A stretch of DNA of 64,000 nt from Candidatus Gaiellasilicea maunaloa. Its GTDB lineage: Bacteria > Actinomycetota > Thermoleophilia > Gaiellales > Gaiellaceae. Below, one piece after another: positions 18,193 to 29,435 of this stretch (its first letter is position 1; the number at the start of each line of letters is the position of its first letter). The notes under the pieces are model-generated. The model was given only the letters and a program-made list of their open reading frames with translations. It made no database searches and was not told the origin of the DNA. Position numbers and translations under genes: made by a program. The stretch covers positions 1 to 64,000 of the forward strand of contig JANDLU010000003.1 of assembly GCA_024330215.1 (NCBI GenBank). Reading direction: 5' to 3'.

Positions 18193-19395
18193 CTAGCCCG
18201 TGGCAGGAGCGAGCGCGCCGGGTGTGTAGACCCCGGCGGCGTTCCAGAGCAGATAGCCGCGAGCGCCAAGCTGCCGGGTGGCCGCGATCTGGGCCTGCAC
18301 GTCGGCGAGCCCGTAGGTCCGCCCGTAGGAGAAATCCTGCAACCACGGGATGAGCTCCGCCTTGCTCGAGCGCAGCTCCCGCCGGAAATGGGAGAGCGAG
18401 TACTGAACCGTCTCGCCGGGAGCCGCGTTCGGGTCGTCTAGTCCGTACTCGCCGGGGCCGTAGTGCGACGGGTAGACCATCGGGTAGACGGCATCGACGT
18501 ACTTCGAGATCCGCTTCGGTAGCTGGCCGATCCCGAGATCGCGCGTCGCCGCCAGCCCGAAGACGTCCGTCGAGACCCGGACTCCGAGCGGCTTCAGGCG
18601 CCTCGCTGCGTAGTGGACGAACTCGGCGATCACCCAGGCCGGCGGGGTCGCCGTCTTGCCGGGATAGACGATCGAGGTCGTATCGCCGTCGGTAGGGAAA
18701 CGGACGTAGTCGAACTGGATCTCGTCGAAGCCGGCGCGAGCCGCGACCTCGGCGATCGAGACGTTGTAGTCCCAGACGCGACGGTCGTACGGGTTCGACC
18801 AGCCGAGCCCCGCGTCGTTGTGCCACACCGCGCCGCCGCTCGTCTGAATCGCGAGCTCCGGGCGGCCGGCGGCGAGGAGTGGATCCTCGAAGACGACGAC
18901 GCGGCCGATCAGGTAGACGCCGCGGGCGTGCGTCGACTTCGCCACCTGCCGCGGCTTGTAGTAGGGCCGAGCGGCCCCGATCTGCTTTGCGAGCGGAACC
19001 GCCGACGCGACGAAACCGACCTCGCCGTTCTCGTCTTTGATGTCGAGCTCGATCGCGTTCAGGCCCTCGCGCGTCAGGTCGAGATACTCGGCGAGCTTGC
19101 CGTCGAGCGAGGCGAGGGCCATCGTCACGTGGACGCCGCGCACCTCGTCCGGGAGCGCGCGAGGCTTCGGCGCGGCCGGCTTGGGCTTGGGTTTGGGGGC
19201 GGGTCTCGCAGGCGGCTTCGCAGCAGCGCGGACGGGACGCTCGTCGCCTGAGATCACCGTCGCGCCCGCTGCCATTCCGAGAAGCGTCGCGAGCAGGAGC
19301 GCGACCGCGATCGAGCGCCGTCGCCGCTGCCGTCGCCGGGCCGCCTCGCGCCGCGCGCGGAAGCGCTCATTCGGTTCCAGCGGCTCGAACAGCAT
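18193..19395 (-). CDS. Putative glycoside hydrolase (DUF4015 / GH13-like fold)
   Basis: VRGVHVTMALASLDGKLAEYLDLTREGLNAIELDIKDENGEVGF, FDEIQFDYVRFPTDGD, YPMVYPSHYGPGEYG. Confidence 0.85.
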   Translation of the reverse strand: MLFEPLEPNERFRARREAARRRQRRRRSIAVALLLATLLGMAAGATVISGDERPVRAAAKPPARPAPKPKPKPAAPKPRALPDEVRGVHVTMALASLDGKLAEYLDLTREGLNAIELDIKDENGEVGFVASAVPLAKQIGAARPYYKPRQVAKSTHARGVYLIGRVVVFEDPLLAAGRPELAIQTSGGAVWHNDAGLGWSNPYDRRVWDYNVSIAEVAARAGFDEIQFDYVRFPTDGDTTSIVYPGKTATPPAWVIAEFVHYAARRLKPLGVRVSTDVFGLAATRDLGIGQLPKRISKYVDAVYPMVYPSHYGPGEYGLDDPNAAPGETVQYSLSHFRRELRSSKAELIPWLQDFSYGRTYGLADVQAQIAATRQLGARGYLLWNAAGVYTPGALAPATG

Positions 19396-19462
19396 CGACA
19401 CGGGCGCGGGAACGGTACGCGGTCCGGACCGGCCTCGCAACCGCGCGCCGTAGAATCGCGCC

Positions 19463-20026
19463 GTGGTTCTCTCCGACCGGACGATTCGCCGCCAGCTCGA
19501 TGAGGGCCGGATCGGGATCGATCCGTACGACGTCTCGCTGCTGCAGCCTTCGAGCGTCGACGTCCGCGTCGATCGCTACTTCCGCGTCTTCCGCAACTCG
19601 CGCTACCCGTTCATCGACGTCAAGCAGGCGCAAGAGGAGCTGACCGAGCTCGTCGAGATCGACGACGAGACACCGTTCATCCTCCACCCCGGCGAGTTCG
19701 TGCTGGGGTCGACGCTCGAGCGCATCCGGCTCCCGGACGACCTCGTCGCGAGGCTCGAAGGGAAGAGCTCACTGGGGCGGCTCGGGCTCCTGATCCACTC
19801 GACTGCGGGCTTCGTCGACCCCGGCTGGGACGGGCACGTCACGCTCGAGCTCTCGAACGTGGCCAACCTTCCGATCACGATCTACCATGCGATGAAGATC
19901 GGTCAGATCTCGTTCGTGCAGCTCACCGAGGCCGCCGAGAAGCCGTACGGCTCGGGCGGGTTGGGCTCGAAGTACCAGGGGCAGAAGGGGCCGACCCCGT
20001 CCCGCTACTGGAAGAACTTCGAATGA
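19463..20026 (+). CDS. dcd: dCTP deaminase
   Basis: [22 protein letters not shown]...[47 protein letters not shown]. Confidence 0.96.
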   Translation: MVLSDRTIRRQLDEGRIGIDPYDVSLLQPSSVDVRVDRYFRVFRNSRYPFIDVKQAQEELTELVEIDDETPFILHPGEFVLGSTLERIRLPDDLVARLEGKSSLGRLGLLIHSTAGFVDPGWDGHVTLELSNVANLPITIYHAMKIGQISFVQLTEAAEKPYGSGGLGSKYQGQKGPTPSRYWKNFE

Positions 20027-20907
20027 TCCTGATCACGGGAGCAACGGGCTTCGTCGGCCCTCACATCGTCCACGCGCTTCGCGCGCAGGATCGGCCGGTG
20101 CGCGCGCTCGTGCGGGACGGCACAGATCTCGGCCGGCTCCGGGCCTGGGGCTGCGAGACGGTCGTCGGCGACATGAGCGATCCGGCCAGCCTCCGGCGGG
20201 CGATCGAGGGCTGCGAGGTCGTCGTCCATCTCGTCGGGATCATCAACGGCAAGCCGCGCGAGTTCGACCAAGTGATGACACAAGGCACCCGAGACCTCGT
20301 GGCCGTCTCGCTCGAGGCGGGGATTCGCCGCTTCGTGCTCATGTCCGCGCTCGGCGCCGACGAGTCGACGAAGGAGCTCGTCCCCTACTACCGGGCGAAG
20401 TGGGAGATGGAGCAGACCGTGAAGAGCTCGGGGCTCGAGCACGTGATCTTCCGGCCGAGCTTCGTCTTCGGGCCCGACGGCGGCGCACTCGCGCAGTTCC
20501 GGAGGATCGCGAAGCTCGCGCCGGTGACGCCGATCGTCGGCCCCGGCACCCAGCGGATCCAGCCGATCTGGGTCGAAGACGTCGCCGCTTACTTCGCCGC
20601 CTCGATCGAGGAGCCCGAGGCCGCGAACCGCACCTTCGAGCTCGGCGGGCCCGACGTCGTCACCTGGAACGAGTTCTGGGCGCGGCTGAAAGCGAGCCTG
20701 GGGACGAAGCGTCCGTCCGTGCACCTGCCGTTCGCGCTGATGCGGGTGCAGGCGGCCGTGCTCGAGCGCCTCCCGAACCCACCGGTGACGCGCGATCAGC
20801 TGAAGATGCTCGAAGCCGGCGACAACGTCGTGTCGAACGCGGACGCGGTCGAGACCTTCTGCCTGCCGCTCGTCCCCCTCGACGAGCAGCTCCGCCGCGC
20901 CACCTGA
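20023..20907 (+). CDS. NAD(P)-binding SDR-type protein (complex I NDUFA9-like)
   Basis: [32 protein letters not shown]; 4-nt overlap with dcd. Confidence 0.9.
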   Translation: MILITGATGFVGPHIVHALRAQDRPVRALVRDGTDLGRLRAWGCETVVGDMSDPASLRRAIEGCEVVVHLVGIINGKPREFDQVMTQGTRDLVAVSLEAGIRRFVLMSALGADESTKELVPYYRAKWEMEQTVKSSGLEHVIFRPSFVFGPDGGALAQFRRIAKLAPVTPIVGPGTQRIQPIWVEDVAAYFAASIEEPEAANRTFELGGPDVVTWNEFWARLKASLGTKRPSVHLPFALMRVQAAVLERLPNPPVTRDQLKMLEAGDNVVSNADAVETFCLPLVPLDEQLRRAT

Positions 20908-20917
20908 CCCGTCCTCG

Positions 20918-20953
20918 CGGGACGTGTCCGGGGTCAAAGCCCGGACGTGTCCG
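20918..20953. repeat. Solitary REP-type palindrome (same family as the elements flanking the RAYT)
   Basis: CGGGACGTGTCCGGGGTCAAAGCCCGGACGTGTCCG; same core GACGTGTCCGGGGTCAAAGCCCGGAC as 48877-48915. Confidence 0.8.
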
Positions 20954-21073
20954 CAGCGGACTTCGAGCAGGCTCGTCGCCGTTCGTTCGGAACTCTTAAT
21001 CGAACCGAAAGCCTCTCGAAAGATCCGGCTGGTTAGGTAGAGGGGACATCGCGAAGCCCCAGGAGAGGACACT

Positions 21074-21571
21074 GTGAGCTCGAACCTGTTCGGAAGGCAA
21101 ACCACCCGCTTCCTCACGCTCGGCGTACTCGCGCTCGTCACGGTGGTGAGTGGCTTGATCGGCTCTTCCGCCGATGCGCGCGCGGGGGAGCAGACGGCGG
21201 ACCGCACCACTCAGACGTCTGCCACTCTGACCGTCCGCAGCACCAGATTCGGCGTCATGCTCTTCGACGGCCGCGGCCGCGCCCTCTACGGCTTCACGCG
21301 CGACCGGCGGGGCGGCCCCAGCCAATGCTACGGCGCCTGCGCCCAAGCGTGGCCCGTCTATTTCGGGCAAGCGCGAGCGGGCAAGGGCGTCAAGCAGTCG
21401 CTCATCGGCACGACCCGACGGCGCGACGGCCGGCGCCAGGTCACCTACAACGGGTGGCCGCTCTACTACTACGTCGAAGATCGGAGCCCCGGCCAGGTGA
21501 CTTGCCAGAACGTCGACGAGTTCGGCGGTCTCTGGCTGGTCGTGCGGCCGAGTGGTCAGCTCGTGCGGTAG
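21074..21571 (+). CDS. COG4315-type secreted repeat protein (Lipoprotein_15-like)
   Basis: Signal peptide; LFDGRGRALYGFTRDRRGGPSQCYGACAQAWPVYF, YNGWPLYYYVEDRSPGQVTCQNVDEFGGLWLVV. Confidence 0.85.
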   Translation: MSSNLFGRQTTRFLTLGVLALVTVVSGLIGSSADARAGEQTADRTTQTSATLTVRSTRFGVMLFDGRGRALYGFTRDRRGGPSQCYGACAQAWPVYFGQARAGKGVKQSLIGTTRRRDGRRQVTYNGWPLYYYVEDRSPGQVTCQNVDEFGGLWLVVRPSGQLVR

Positions 21572-21611
21572 CCGAGCCGGCGAACACGAACGAGATCGCC
21601 CGGCAAGAAAT

Positions 21612-21641
21612 GTCTCGGGGCCCCTTGCGGGGCCCCGAGAC
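21612..21641 (-). terminator. Rho-independent terminator
   Basis: GTCTCGGGGCCCC-GCAA-GGGGCCCCGAGAC (13-bp perfect stem, minus strand) followed by ATTTCTT. Confidence 0.85.
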
Positions 21642-21762
21642 CGGTGACTAGCTTGGAGTAGTAGGGGCGTTCCGGGCCGCTCTCCTCTGGAGCGGCGGCG
21701 CGTAACGCGTAGTCCCCCACGCTGGCTAGACGATTCCCCCTGCAGGTACCGGGGACACGCCC

Positions 21763-21804
21763 CTACCGGCTAGTACCTCCACTGCCCGTACTGGAATCTG
21801 TCAC
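21763..21804 (-). CDS. Micro-ORF, 13 codons (MTDSSTGSGGTSR)
   Basis: GTG start 10 nt after an AAAGGAGG Shine-Dalgarno, TAG stop; not in the ORF track because of its length. Confidence 0.45.
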   Translation of the reverse strand: MTDSSTGSGGTSR

Positions 21805-21897
21805 TACCGGACCACCTCCTTTCCGCGGTATGCGGAGTGTAGCGACTCCGTCGGAGGACGACACCGGCCTGCCGGCGAGCCCGCGTCGCGGCGACGC

Positions 21898-22242
21898 TCA
21901 CGTCTCGACCTCGACCCTGACCCAGCCGTCCTCGACCCTGACCGGGAACGTCTCCACAGGCTCGAAGGCCGGCAGGGTCAAGGCGCTCCCGGTCGTGATG
22001 TCGAAGCGCGCGCCGTGGCGCGGGCAGATCGCGACGCACAGCTCGGGCTCCCAGTCGCCCTCGGCGAGCGGGCCGTCGTCGTGCGAGCAGCGATCCTCGA
22101 TCGCGTAGAGCTTGCCGCCGCAGTTGTAGACCCCGATCCCGACGAGACCGGCGTAGACGATCTTGACGTGGCCGGGCGGAAGCTCCGCGACCGGGCAGAC
22201 GTCTACGGTCAACGGAAGGAGAGGTCGTCGCTGCTCGACCAT
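21898..22242 (-). CDS. Rieske-type [2Fe-2S] ferredoxin (SUF-associated)
   Basis: YAIEDRCSHDDGPLAEG...CPRHGARFD Rieske motifs (CxH...CPxH); start codon uncertain (ATG 22242 or TTG 22212). Confidence 0.88.
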   Translation of the reverse strand: MVEQRRPLLPLTVDVCPVAELPPGHVKIVYAGLVGIGVYNCGGKLYAIEDRCSHDDGPLAEGDWEPELCVAICPRHGARFDITTGSALTLPAFEPVETFPVRVEDGWVRVEVET

Positions 22243-22637
22243 TCCTCGGGCAGCGGCGTCCCTTTGCCCTTGTTCAGCGCCACCTTGAGGACGCCGAGCC
22301 CGAGCAGGGCGCACTTGAGCCTGACCGGCGTGAGCGGGATCCCGATCTCCTCGAGCAGCTCCTCCTTCGGCAGCCTGGCCACCTCTGCCGCGTCGCGGCC
22401 GACGACGAGCTCCGTCAGCATCGAGGTCGCCGCCTGCGAGATCGCGCAGCCGCGGCCCTCGAAGCGGACGTCCGAGATCGTGTCGCCGTCGAAGGCCAGC
22501 GTGATCGAGATCTCGTCGCCGCAGAGCGGGTTTTGGCCCTCGGCCACCGCGTCCGGGTGCTCGAGCACACCGTGGCCCCGTGGGTTGCGGTAGTGGTCGA
22601 GAATGACCTCCCGATAGAGTTGGTCGAACTCGGACAT
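22209..22637 (-). CDS. sufU: SufU/NifU-like Fe-S assembly scaffold
   Basis: LYREVILDHYRNPRGHG, NPLCGDEISI, FEGRGCAISQAATSMLTE, R..CALL. Confidence 0.93.
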   Translation of the reverse strand: MSEFDQLYREVILDHYRNPRGHGVLEHPDAVAEGQNPLCGDEISITLAFDGDTISDVRFEGRGCAISQAATSMLTELVVGRDAAEVARLPKEELLEEIGIPLTPVRLKCALLGLGVLKVALNKGKGTPLPEEWSSSDDLSFR

Positions 22638-22650
22638 CAGGCCGCGTCGC

Positions 22651-23895
22651 TCAACCCAGGCTCTTCTTGACCTTCTCGAGCCCGGCGACCAGCCGGTCGA
22701 TCTCCTCAGGAACCGTGTAGAGGTAGAAGCTCGCGCGGTTGGTCGCGATCACGCCGAGCCGGTGCATCAGCGGCTGCGTGCAGTGGTGACCGCCCCGGAT
22801 CGCCACGCCTTCCCAGTCGAGGATCTGGCAGACGTCGTGCGGATGGATCCCGTCGACGTTGAACGAGACGATCCCGGCGCGGCGCGCAACGGGAGGCCCG
22901 TAGGTCTCGATCCAATCGAGCTCGGCGAGCCGCGTCAGCGCGTATTCGGTCAGCTCGTGCTCGTGCCGCTCGATCGCGTCGAGCCCGATCGAGCTCAGGT
23001 AGTCGATCGCGGCCCCGAAGCCGACAGCCTCGGCGATCGGCCCCGTGCCGGCCTCGAACTTGTACGGGAGCTGGCCCCAGGTCGTCTCGACCGCGGTGAC
23101 CGTGCGGATCATGTGGCCGCCCAGGTTGAACGGCGACATCTGCTCGAGCAGCTCGCGACGGCCCCAGAGAGCGCCGACGCCACTCGGGCCGCACATCTTG
23201 TGCGCCGAGATCGCGAGGAAGTCGCAGCCGAGCGCCTGCACGTCGATCGGGCGGTGCGGCGCCGCCTGCGCAGCGTCGACGACCATGATTGCGCCCTGCT
23301 CGTGCGCCCATGCGGTCAGCTTCTCGACCGGGTTGACCGTGCCGAGCGTGTTCGAGACGAGTCCGGTGGCGACGACCTTGACCTGTCCCTCCGCGGCGAT
23401 CCCAGCGAGGACTTCGAGCTGCAGCTCACCGGCTTCGTCGATCGGGATCGTGCGGAACTCGGCGCCGGTGCGGCCGGCGATGTACTGCCAGGGAACGAAG
23501 TTCGAGTGGTGCTCGAGCTCGCTGACGACGACGAGGTCGCCGGGGCCGAGGTTGTCGAGCCCCCAGGCGTAGGCGACGAGGTTGAGCGCCTCGGTGGCCT
23601 GACGGGTGAAGATCACCTCGCGCTCGGAGGGGGCGTTGACGAACTCCGCCACCTTCACCCTCGCTCCCTCGTAGGCGTCGGTCGCGCGCTCGGCGAGCCG
23701 GTAGACGCCACGGTGGACGTTCGCGTACGAGTGCGAGTAGAAGTCCGTCATCGCGTCGAGCACCTGCCGCGGCTTCTGGCTCGACGCCGCCGAGTCGAGG
23801 AAGGCGACGGGCACACCGTTCTGGAGCTCCTCCAGATAGGGGAAGTCGGCGCGCAGGCGCTCGGCGTCGAGCTTCGCGATGGCGGTGACGGCCAT
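22651..23895 (-). CDS. sufS: Cysteine desulfurase SufS
   Basis: ADFPYLEE...FLDSAASSQKPRQVLDAM, ISAHKMCGPSGVGALWGR, VAIRGGHHCTQPLM. Confidence 0.95.
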   Translation of the reverse strand: MAVTAIAKLDAERLRADFPYLEELQNGVPVAFLDSAASSQKPRQVLDAMTDFYSHSYANVHRGVYRLAERATDAYEGARVKVAEFVNAPSEREVIFTRQATEALNLVAYAWGLDNLGPGDLVVVSELEHHSNFVPWQYIAGRTGAEFRTIPIDEAGELQLEVLAGIAAEGQVKVVATGLVSNTLGTVNPVEKLTAWAHEQGAIMVVDAAQAAPHRPIDVQALGCDFLAISAHKMCGPSGVGALWGRRELLEQMSPFNLGGHMIRTVTAVETTWGQLPYKFEAGTGPIAEAVGFGAAIDYLSSIGLDAIERHEHELTEYALTRLAELDWIETYGPPVARRAGIVSFNVDGIHPHDVCQILDWEGVAIRGGHHCTQPLMHRLGVIATNRASFYLYTVPEEIDRLVAGLEKVKKSLG

Positions 23896-23922
23896 TGTCC
23901 TATGGTACTGGCGGCATTGCCG

Positions 23923-24537
23923 CTAGCCCCTTGGGTCGACCTTGCCGTTCGAGGCTGCGCGCTGCGCTACCTCGTGCTCGCGCTCGACCGCCCTGGCGGC
24001 GCCCTCGAGCAGGTCGGCCAGCACCTTCACCCGCTCCCGCTCGGACGTGATCTGGAGCAACCGCTGCTTCAGCTCGGGTGCGAACTCGAACCGTCCCGCC
24101 AGCTCGAACGACAGCTGGTCGGCACCGACCGCGGGCGGCTCGACCTCGGCGCCGGTCAGCTCGACCAGCTTGCGGAAGAGCTCGAGCGCGCGGTCGGCAT
24201 CCGCCGACTCGGCGGGGTCCTCCGGCTCCTCGACCGGCTCGACGAGACCGGTCTGGAATGTCCGCCCGTCGGTCAGCTCGAGCAAGCGAAAGCGCTCGCG
24301 ACCCTCGACGACCACGTTCAGGCGTCCGTCGTCGAAGCGATCGAGCACCTCCGTCACGGCGGCGCGCGTTCCGATCTCGCGCAGGCCGTCGTCGTCGGCG
24401 TAGATCAGCCCGAACTCGCGCTCCTCGTCGAGGCATTCGCCGATCAGCTCCTGGTAGCGATCCTCGAAGATGTGGAGCGGGATCTGCTCGGTCGGGAGGA
24501 GCACGATCCCGAGCGGAAAAAGTCCCAGTTCAGGCAC
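23923..24537 (-). CDS. LON peptidase substrate-binding domain protein
   Basis: [39 protein letters not shown] start inferred. Confidence 0.85.
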   Translation of the reverse strand: MPELGLFPLGIVLLPTEQIPLHIFEDRYQELIGECLDEEREFGLIYADDDGLREIGTRAAVTEVLDRFDDGRLNVVVEGRERFRLLELTDGRTFQTGLVEPVEEPEDPAESADADRALELFRKLVELTGAEVEPPAVGADQLSFELAGRFEFAPELKQRLLQITSERERVKVLADLLEGAARAVEREHEVAQRAASNGKVDPRG

Positions 24538-25162
24538 GCTCGAACCCGACGACGACCCAGAAGGGGCCGGGCCGCTCGTGGACGAGCCGCAGGCCCTGCC
24601 CCTCGGCGGCTCCCACGAGCGCGGCACGCGAGTGGACGAAGACGCGGAAGCGCCGGCGCAGCAGCCGGAAGAGCAGGTTCTGAAGCCGCGCCGCAAGCGC
24701 GAACGACCGTCGCTCGCGCGGGAACGAGAAGGCGAGCCTCCGGAGGGTGAGGCCGGCGGCGGCGCCGACGAGCTGAGGGCCGTCGGGCGTACAGCAGACC
24801 ACCTTGTTCAGCGCGACGACCTCGGCCGGCTCGACCGCTGTCGGGTCGGCGACGATATCTGCGAGCACGAACTCGGCCTCCACGCCGGCGTGCCGGAAGA
24901 CGGCGCGCGCGAAAGGCTCGTAGCCGGACACGACCTCGACGAGGCGACCGCTCTCGGCCCCGGCCTTCACGAGCTCGGCGAGGAGGCCGCCGACGCCGCC
25001 TCCGATCTCGAGCGCGGCATCGCCACGTCGGACCGCGAGCAGGTCGCGCAATCGCGTCGCAGTCTTCTCGAGCCCCTTCTCCCGATACCGCCGCGACGTC
25101 CGACGCGCGAAGCGCTCGCCGAAGAACTCGTCGCAGCCGTAGCCCGAGCAACAGCCCATCAC
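24530..25162 (-). CDS. Class I SAM-dependent methyltransferase
   Basis: [30 protein letters not shown]; start GTG 25162 or ATG 25159. Confidence 0.8.
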   Translation of the reverse strand: MMGCCSGYGCDEFFGERFARRTSRRYREKGLEKTATRLRDLLAVRRGDAALEIGGGVGGLLAELVKAGAESGRLVEVVSGYEPFARAVFRHAGVEAEFVLADIVADPTAVEPAEVVALNKVVCCTPDGPQLVGAAAGLTLRRLAFSFPRERRSFALAARLQNLLFRLLRRRFRVFVHSRAALVGAAEGQGLRLVHERPGPFWVVVGFERA

Positions 25163-25220
25163 CCGAGGATACGCGGCGCTCGTGCCGCAGACGAGGTCGA
25201 GGCGTCGCTACCCTCGCCAC

Positions 25221-26891
<1,671 letters not shown>

Positions 26892-27001
26892 TGGCGCAGG
26901 AGGAGCATCCGCGGGAGCGGACGCTCCTCGCGCGAAGACCCCTGAAGGGGGCCGCCCGCGGCCCCAAGAGCGCGCCAGATCGGGAGCCGGAGGAGGGTCG
27001 G

Positions 27002-27346
27002 ATGACGCTCGCGCACGGCCTGGCCGCCGCAGTCGTGGCGGCGCTCGGGCTCGCGCTCGTGCCCGGGGCGGACTGGGCGTTCCAGTTCGTCTATCCGCTG
27101 ATGCTGGCTCTCGGGGCGGCGAGCCTTCGCTGGTGGCCGGCTCTGATCGTCCTCGTGCTTCCGCTCTGGGCGGCGCTCGACTACGCGATCGAGCCCTCCG
27201 AAGCCCTGGACGTGGACGACCCGCTCGGTGCCGCCGTGGTGGCGTTGCTCCTGGTAGTTCCCATCTCGCTCGCGGCCTTCGCGCTCGGCAAGGGGGTGCG
27301 CGCGTTCGCTCTGGCGCTCGGCGCGCGTAATCGACCGTCCCCGTAG
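27002..27346 (+). CDS. Small hypothetical membrane protein
   Basis: 115 codons, several TM segments, ATG preceded by GGAGGAGGG. Confidence 0.65.
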   Translation: MTLAHGLAAAVVAALGLALVPGADWAFQFVYPLMLALGAASLRWWPALIVLVLPLWAALDYAIEPSEALDVDDPLGAAVVALLLVVPISLAAFALGKGVRAFALALGARNRPSP

Positions 27347-27368
27347 ACGACGCGGCTACCCTCGAAGG

Positions 27369-28775
27369 ATGGCGGCGGAGCGGCAGCACCACAACGTCAC
27401 GCTGGGGATCCTGACGCTGGCGGGAACCGCGTTCGCCCTCCAGCAGACGATGGTCTTCCCGGCGCTCCCGACCTTCCAGGCCGACCTGGACGCGAGCACG
27501 GCCTGGGCGACCTGGGTTCTGACGGGCTTCCTCGTCTCTGCCGCGGTGACGACGCCGATCCTCGGCCGGCTGGGCGACCAGTACGGGAAGGAGCGCATGC
27601 TGCTCGTCAGCCTGGGACTCTTCCTCGCCGGTTGCATCGGAGCTGCGGCGGCCTGGAACATCTGGTCGCTGATCGGCTTCCGTGTGCTCTCGGGCGCGGG
27701 CGGCGCGCTCTTCCCGCTCAGCTTCGCGATCATTCGCGACGAGTTCCCACCCGAGCGGGTGAAGGTGGGGATCGGCCTCCTCTCGGCGGTGTTCGGAGTG
27801 GGCGGCGGCTTCGGGATCGTCCTCTCGGGCGTGATCGTCGACCACGTCTCCTGGCGCTGGCTCTTCATCCTGGGCTCGATCCCGGTCGCGGCGTCGATCG
27901 CGCTCGTCCACCGCTACGTCCCCGAGTCGCCGATCCGAACCCCATCGCGCGTCGACGTCCCGGGAGCGACGCTGCTCGCAGGAGCGCTGATCGCGCTGAT
28001 GCTCTCGCTGACCGAGGGCGAGCGCTGGGGCTGGACCTCGGCGCCGATCCTCGGGCTCGCGGTTGCCTCGGCGATCCTCTTCCTCCTCTGGGGGCTCGTC
28101 GAGTCGCGCTCGAGCGCGCCGATGGTGGACATGCGGATGCTGGCGCACCGCCCGGTGCTGCTGACGAACGCCGCGACGCTGGTCTCCGGCTTCGCCCTCT
28201 TCAGCTGCTTCGTGCTCGTGCCGACGTTCGTCCAGGCCCCGACCTCGCGCGGCTACGGCTTCGGCGCGACCGCAACGCAGGCCGGGCTCTACCTGCTCCC
28301 GACCTCGCTGGCGATGCTCTTCTCCGGCCCCGCCGCGGGCCTGATCGGTCGTCGCTACGGCTCCAAGTGGCCGCTCGCAGGCGGAATGCTGATCGTCAGC
28401 ATCGCGGCGCTCGCGCTGGCGCAGGCCCACGACGAGCCGTGGCATGTCGTGACGGCGAGCGGCGCCCTCGGCATCGGCGTCGGCCTCGCCTTCGCGGCGA
28501 TGGTGGCGTTGATCGCCGAGAACGTGGACGCGACCGAGATGGGTGTCGCAACGGGGATGAACACCGTCATGCGGATGATCGGCGCCGTCGTCGGCGGCCA
28601 GGTCGGGGCGGCGCTCCTGACGACGCAGACGATCGGCGACACGTCCGCACCCGCCGAGTCGGCGTTCACGACAACCTTCGCGCTCAGCGCCTTCGCCGCC
28701 CTGGCTGCCGCGATCGTGGCCCTCGCGATCGTCCGTCGACCGCTGCGCGGGCTTGCGCCGGTGCGCGCTCGGTAG
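27369..28775 (+). CDS. MFS transporter (DHA2/EmrB-like)
   Basis: WVLTGFLVSAAVTTPILGRLGDQYGKERML, polytopic; C-terminal ...VMRMIGAVVGGQVGAAL. Confidence 0.93.
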   Translation: MAAERQHHNVTLGILTLAGTAFALQQTMVFPALPTFQADLDASTAWATWVLTGFLVSAAVTTPILGRLGDQYGKERMLLVSLGLFLAGCIGAAAAWNIWSLIGFRVLSGAGGALFPLSFAIIRDEFPPERVKVGIGLLSAVFGVGGGFGIVLSGVIVDHVSWRWLFILGSIPVAASIALVHRYVPESPIRTPSRVDVPGATLLAGALIALMLSLTEGERWGWTSAPILGLAVASAILFLLWGLVESRSSAPMVDMRMLAHRPVLLTNAATLVSGFALFSCFVLVPTFVQAPTSRGYGFGATATQAGLYLLPTSLAMLFSGPAAGLIGRRYGSKWPLAGGMLIVSIAALALAQAHDEPWHVVTASGALGIGVGLAFAAMVALIAENVDATEMGVATGMNTVMRMIGAVVGGQVGAALLTTQTIGDTSAPAESAFTTTFALSAFAALAAAIVALAIVRRPLRGLAPVRAR

Positions 28776-28844
28776 TTCTTCCGGACGTCCTCGCGTCGTC
28801 CGGGGGCAGACGCGAAGCTCGTCCGACGCGGATGCACGGTGGGC

Positions 28845-29414
28845 CTAACCCGGAAGCCAACCCTCGCGATATCGGACGGGGAGGTCGTCGGCGTTGCCGG
28901 CGTAGGCCTCGTCCGGGTCTGGCGTCGTCTTCGCGACCCCGGCACCGTGGCGCTGCGCCAGCTCCGAGACCGGGTAGACGACGCCCTTGTTCGTTCGCGT
29001 GCCCATCGCGAGGATCGCGCAAGGCCCGTCGCCGGCCCCGACGAAGACGTGCTCGGTCCAGGCCGGGCAGTGGACGAAGTCCCAGGCCTTCAACGGCCGC
29101 TCCTCACCCTCGATCAGCAGCAGGCACTCGCCCTGGAGAACGAGGAAATCCTCCTGCTCGTCCTCGCCGTGGTACATGCAGGCCGGCTGGCCGGGCTGGA
29201 GGACGCCGATGTTGATCCCGATCTGCGAGAACTTCGCCTTGGCCCCTTCGAAGCGGGTGTAGGCGCCGAAGTCCCCGTCGAGCCAGCGCGCCTCCTTCGC
29301 GTTCAGCACGAACCAGCCCTCGCCTCCGGGGACGAGGCCGTCGTCCTGGCGTTCGAGTGGGGCTTCCGGAAACACGACGACAGTCTTGCAGGCCGCACAG
29401 ATGGTCGATGACAT
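28845..29414 (-). CDS. Cupin domain-containing protein
   Basis: ACMYHGEDEQEDFLVLQGECLLLIEGEERPLKAWDFVHCPAWTEHVFVG. Confidence 0.88.
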   Translation of the reverse strand: MSSTICAACKTVVVFPEAPLERQDDGLVPGGEGWFVLNAKEARWLDGDFGAYTRFEGAKAKFSQIGINIGVLQPGQPACMYHGEDEQEDFLVLQGECLLLIEGEERPLKAWDFVHCPAWTEHVFVGAGDGPCAILAMGTRTNKGVVYPVSELAQRHGAGVAKTTPDPDEAYAGNADDLPVRYREGWLPG

Positions 29415-29435
29415 GGGATCGTCTAGCTTTCGGAC

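Larger units (their letters stand above)
21606..21841 (-). ncRNA. Candidate structured RNA / micro-ORF transcription unit of unknown family
   Basis: Minus strand: TACACT -10-like box (21841-21836), AAAGGAGG SD (21822-21815), GTG micro-ORF 21804-21763, 10-bp stem 21661-21670/21757-21766, terminator hairpin 21612-21641 followed by ATTTCTT. Confidence 0.6.

Noticed and set aside
21808-21823. GGACCACCTCCTTTCC resembling the 16S rRNA 3' end (anti-SD) on the plus strand
   Set aside because: No upstream 16S sequence. On the minus strand it is a Shine-Dalgarno with correctly spaced start codon and an oriented terminator, so it was treated as an SD rather than an rRNA fragment
22762-24750. 662-aa plus-strand ORF over sufS and the LON-domain gene
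   Set aside because: Shadow ORF without recognisable domains; minus-strand genes are well supported
26925-26965. GC-rich inverted repeats after ettA as a novel element
   Set aside because: Consistent with ordinary terminator-like hairpins between adjacent genes; no repeat elsewhere seen
28785-28815. CCGGACG...CGTCGTCCGG as another REP copy
   Set aside because: Lacks the GTCAAAG loop and ACGTGT core; likely a hairpin/terminator between convergent MFS and cupin genes
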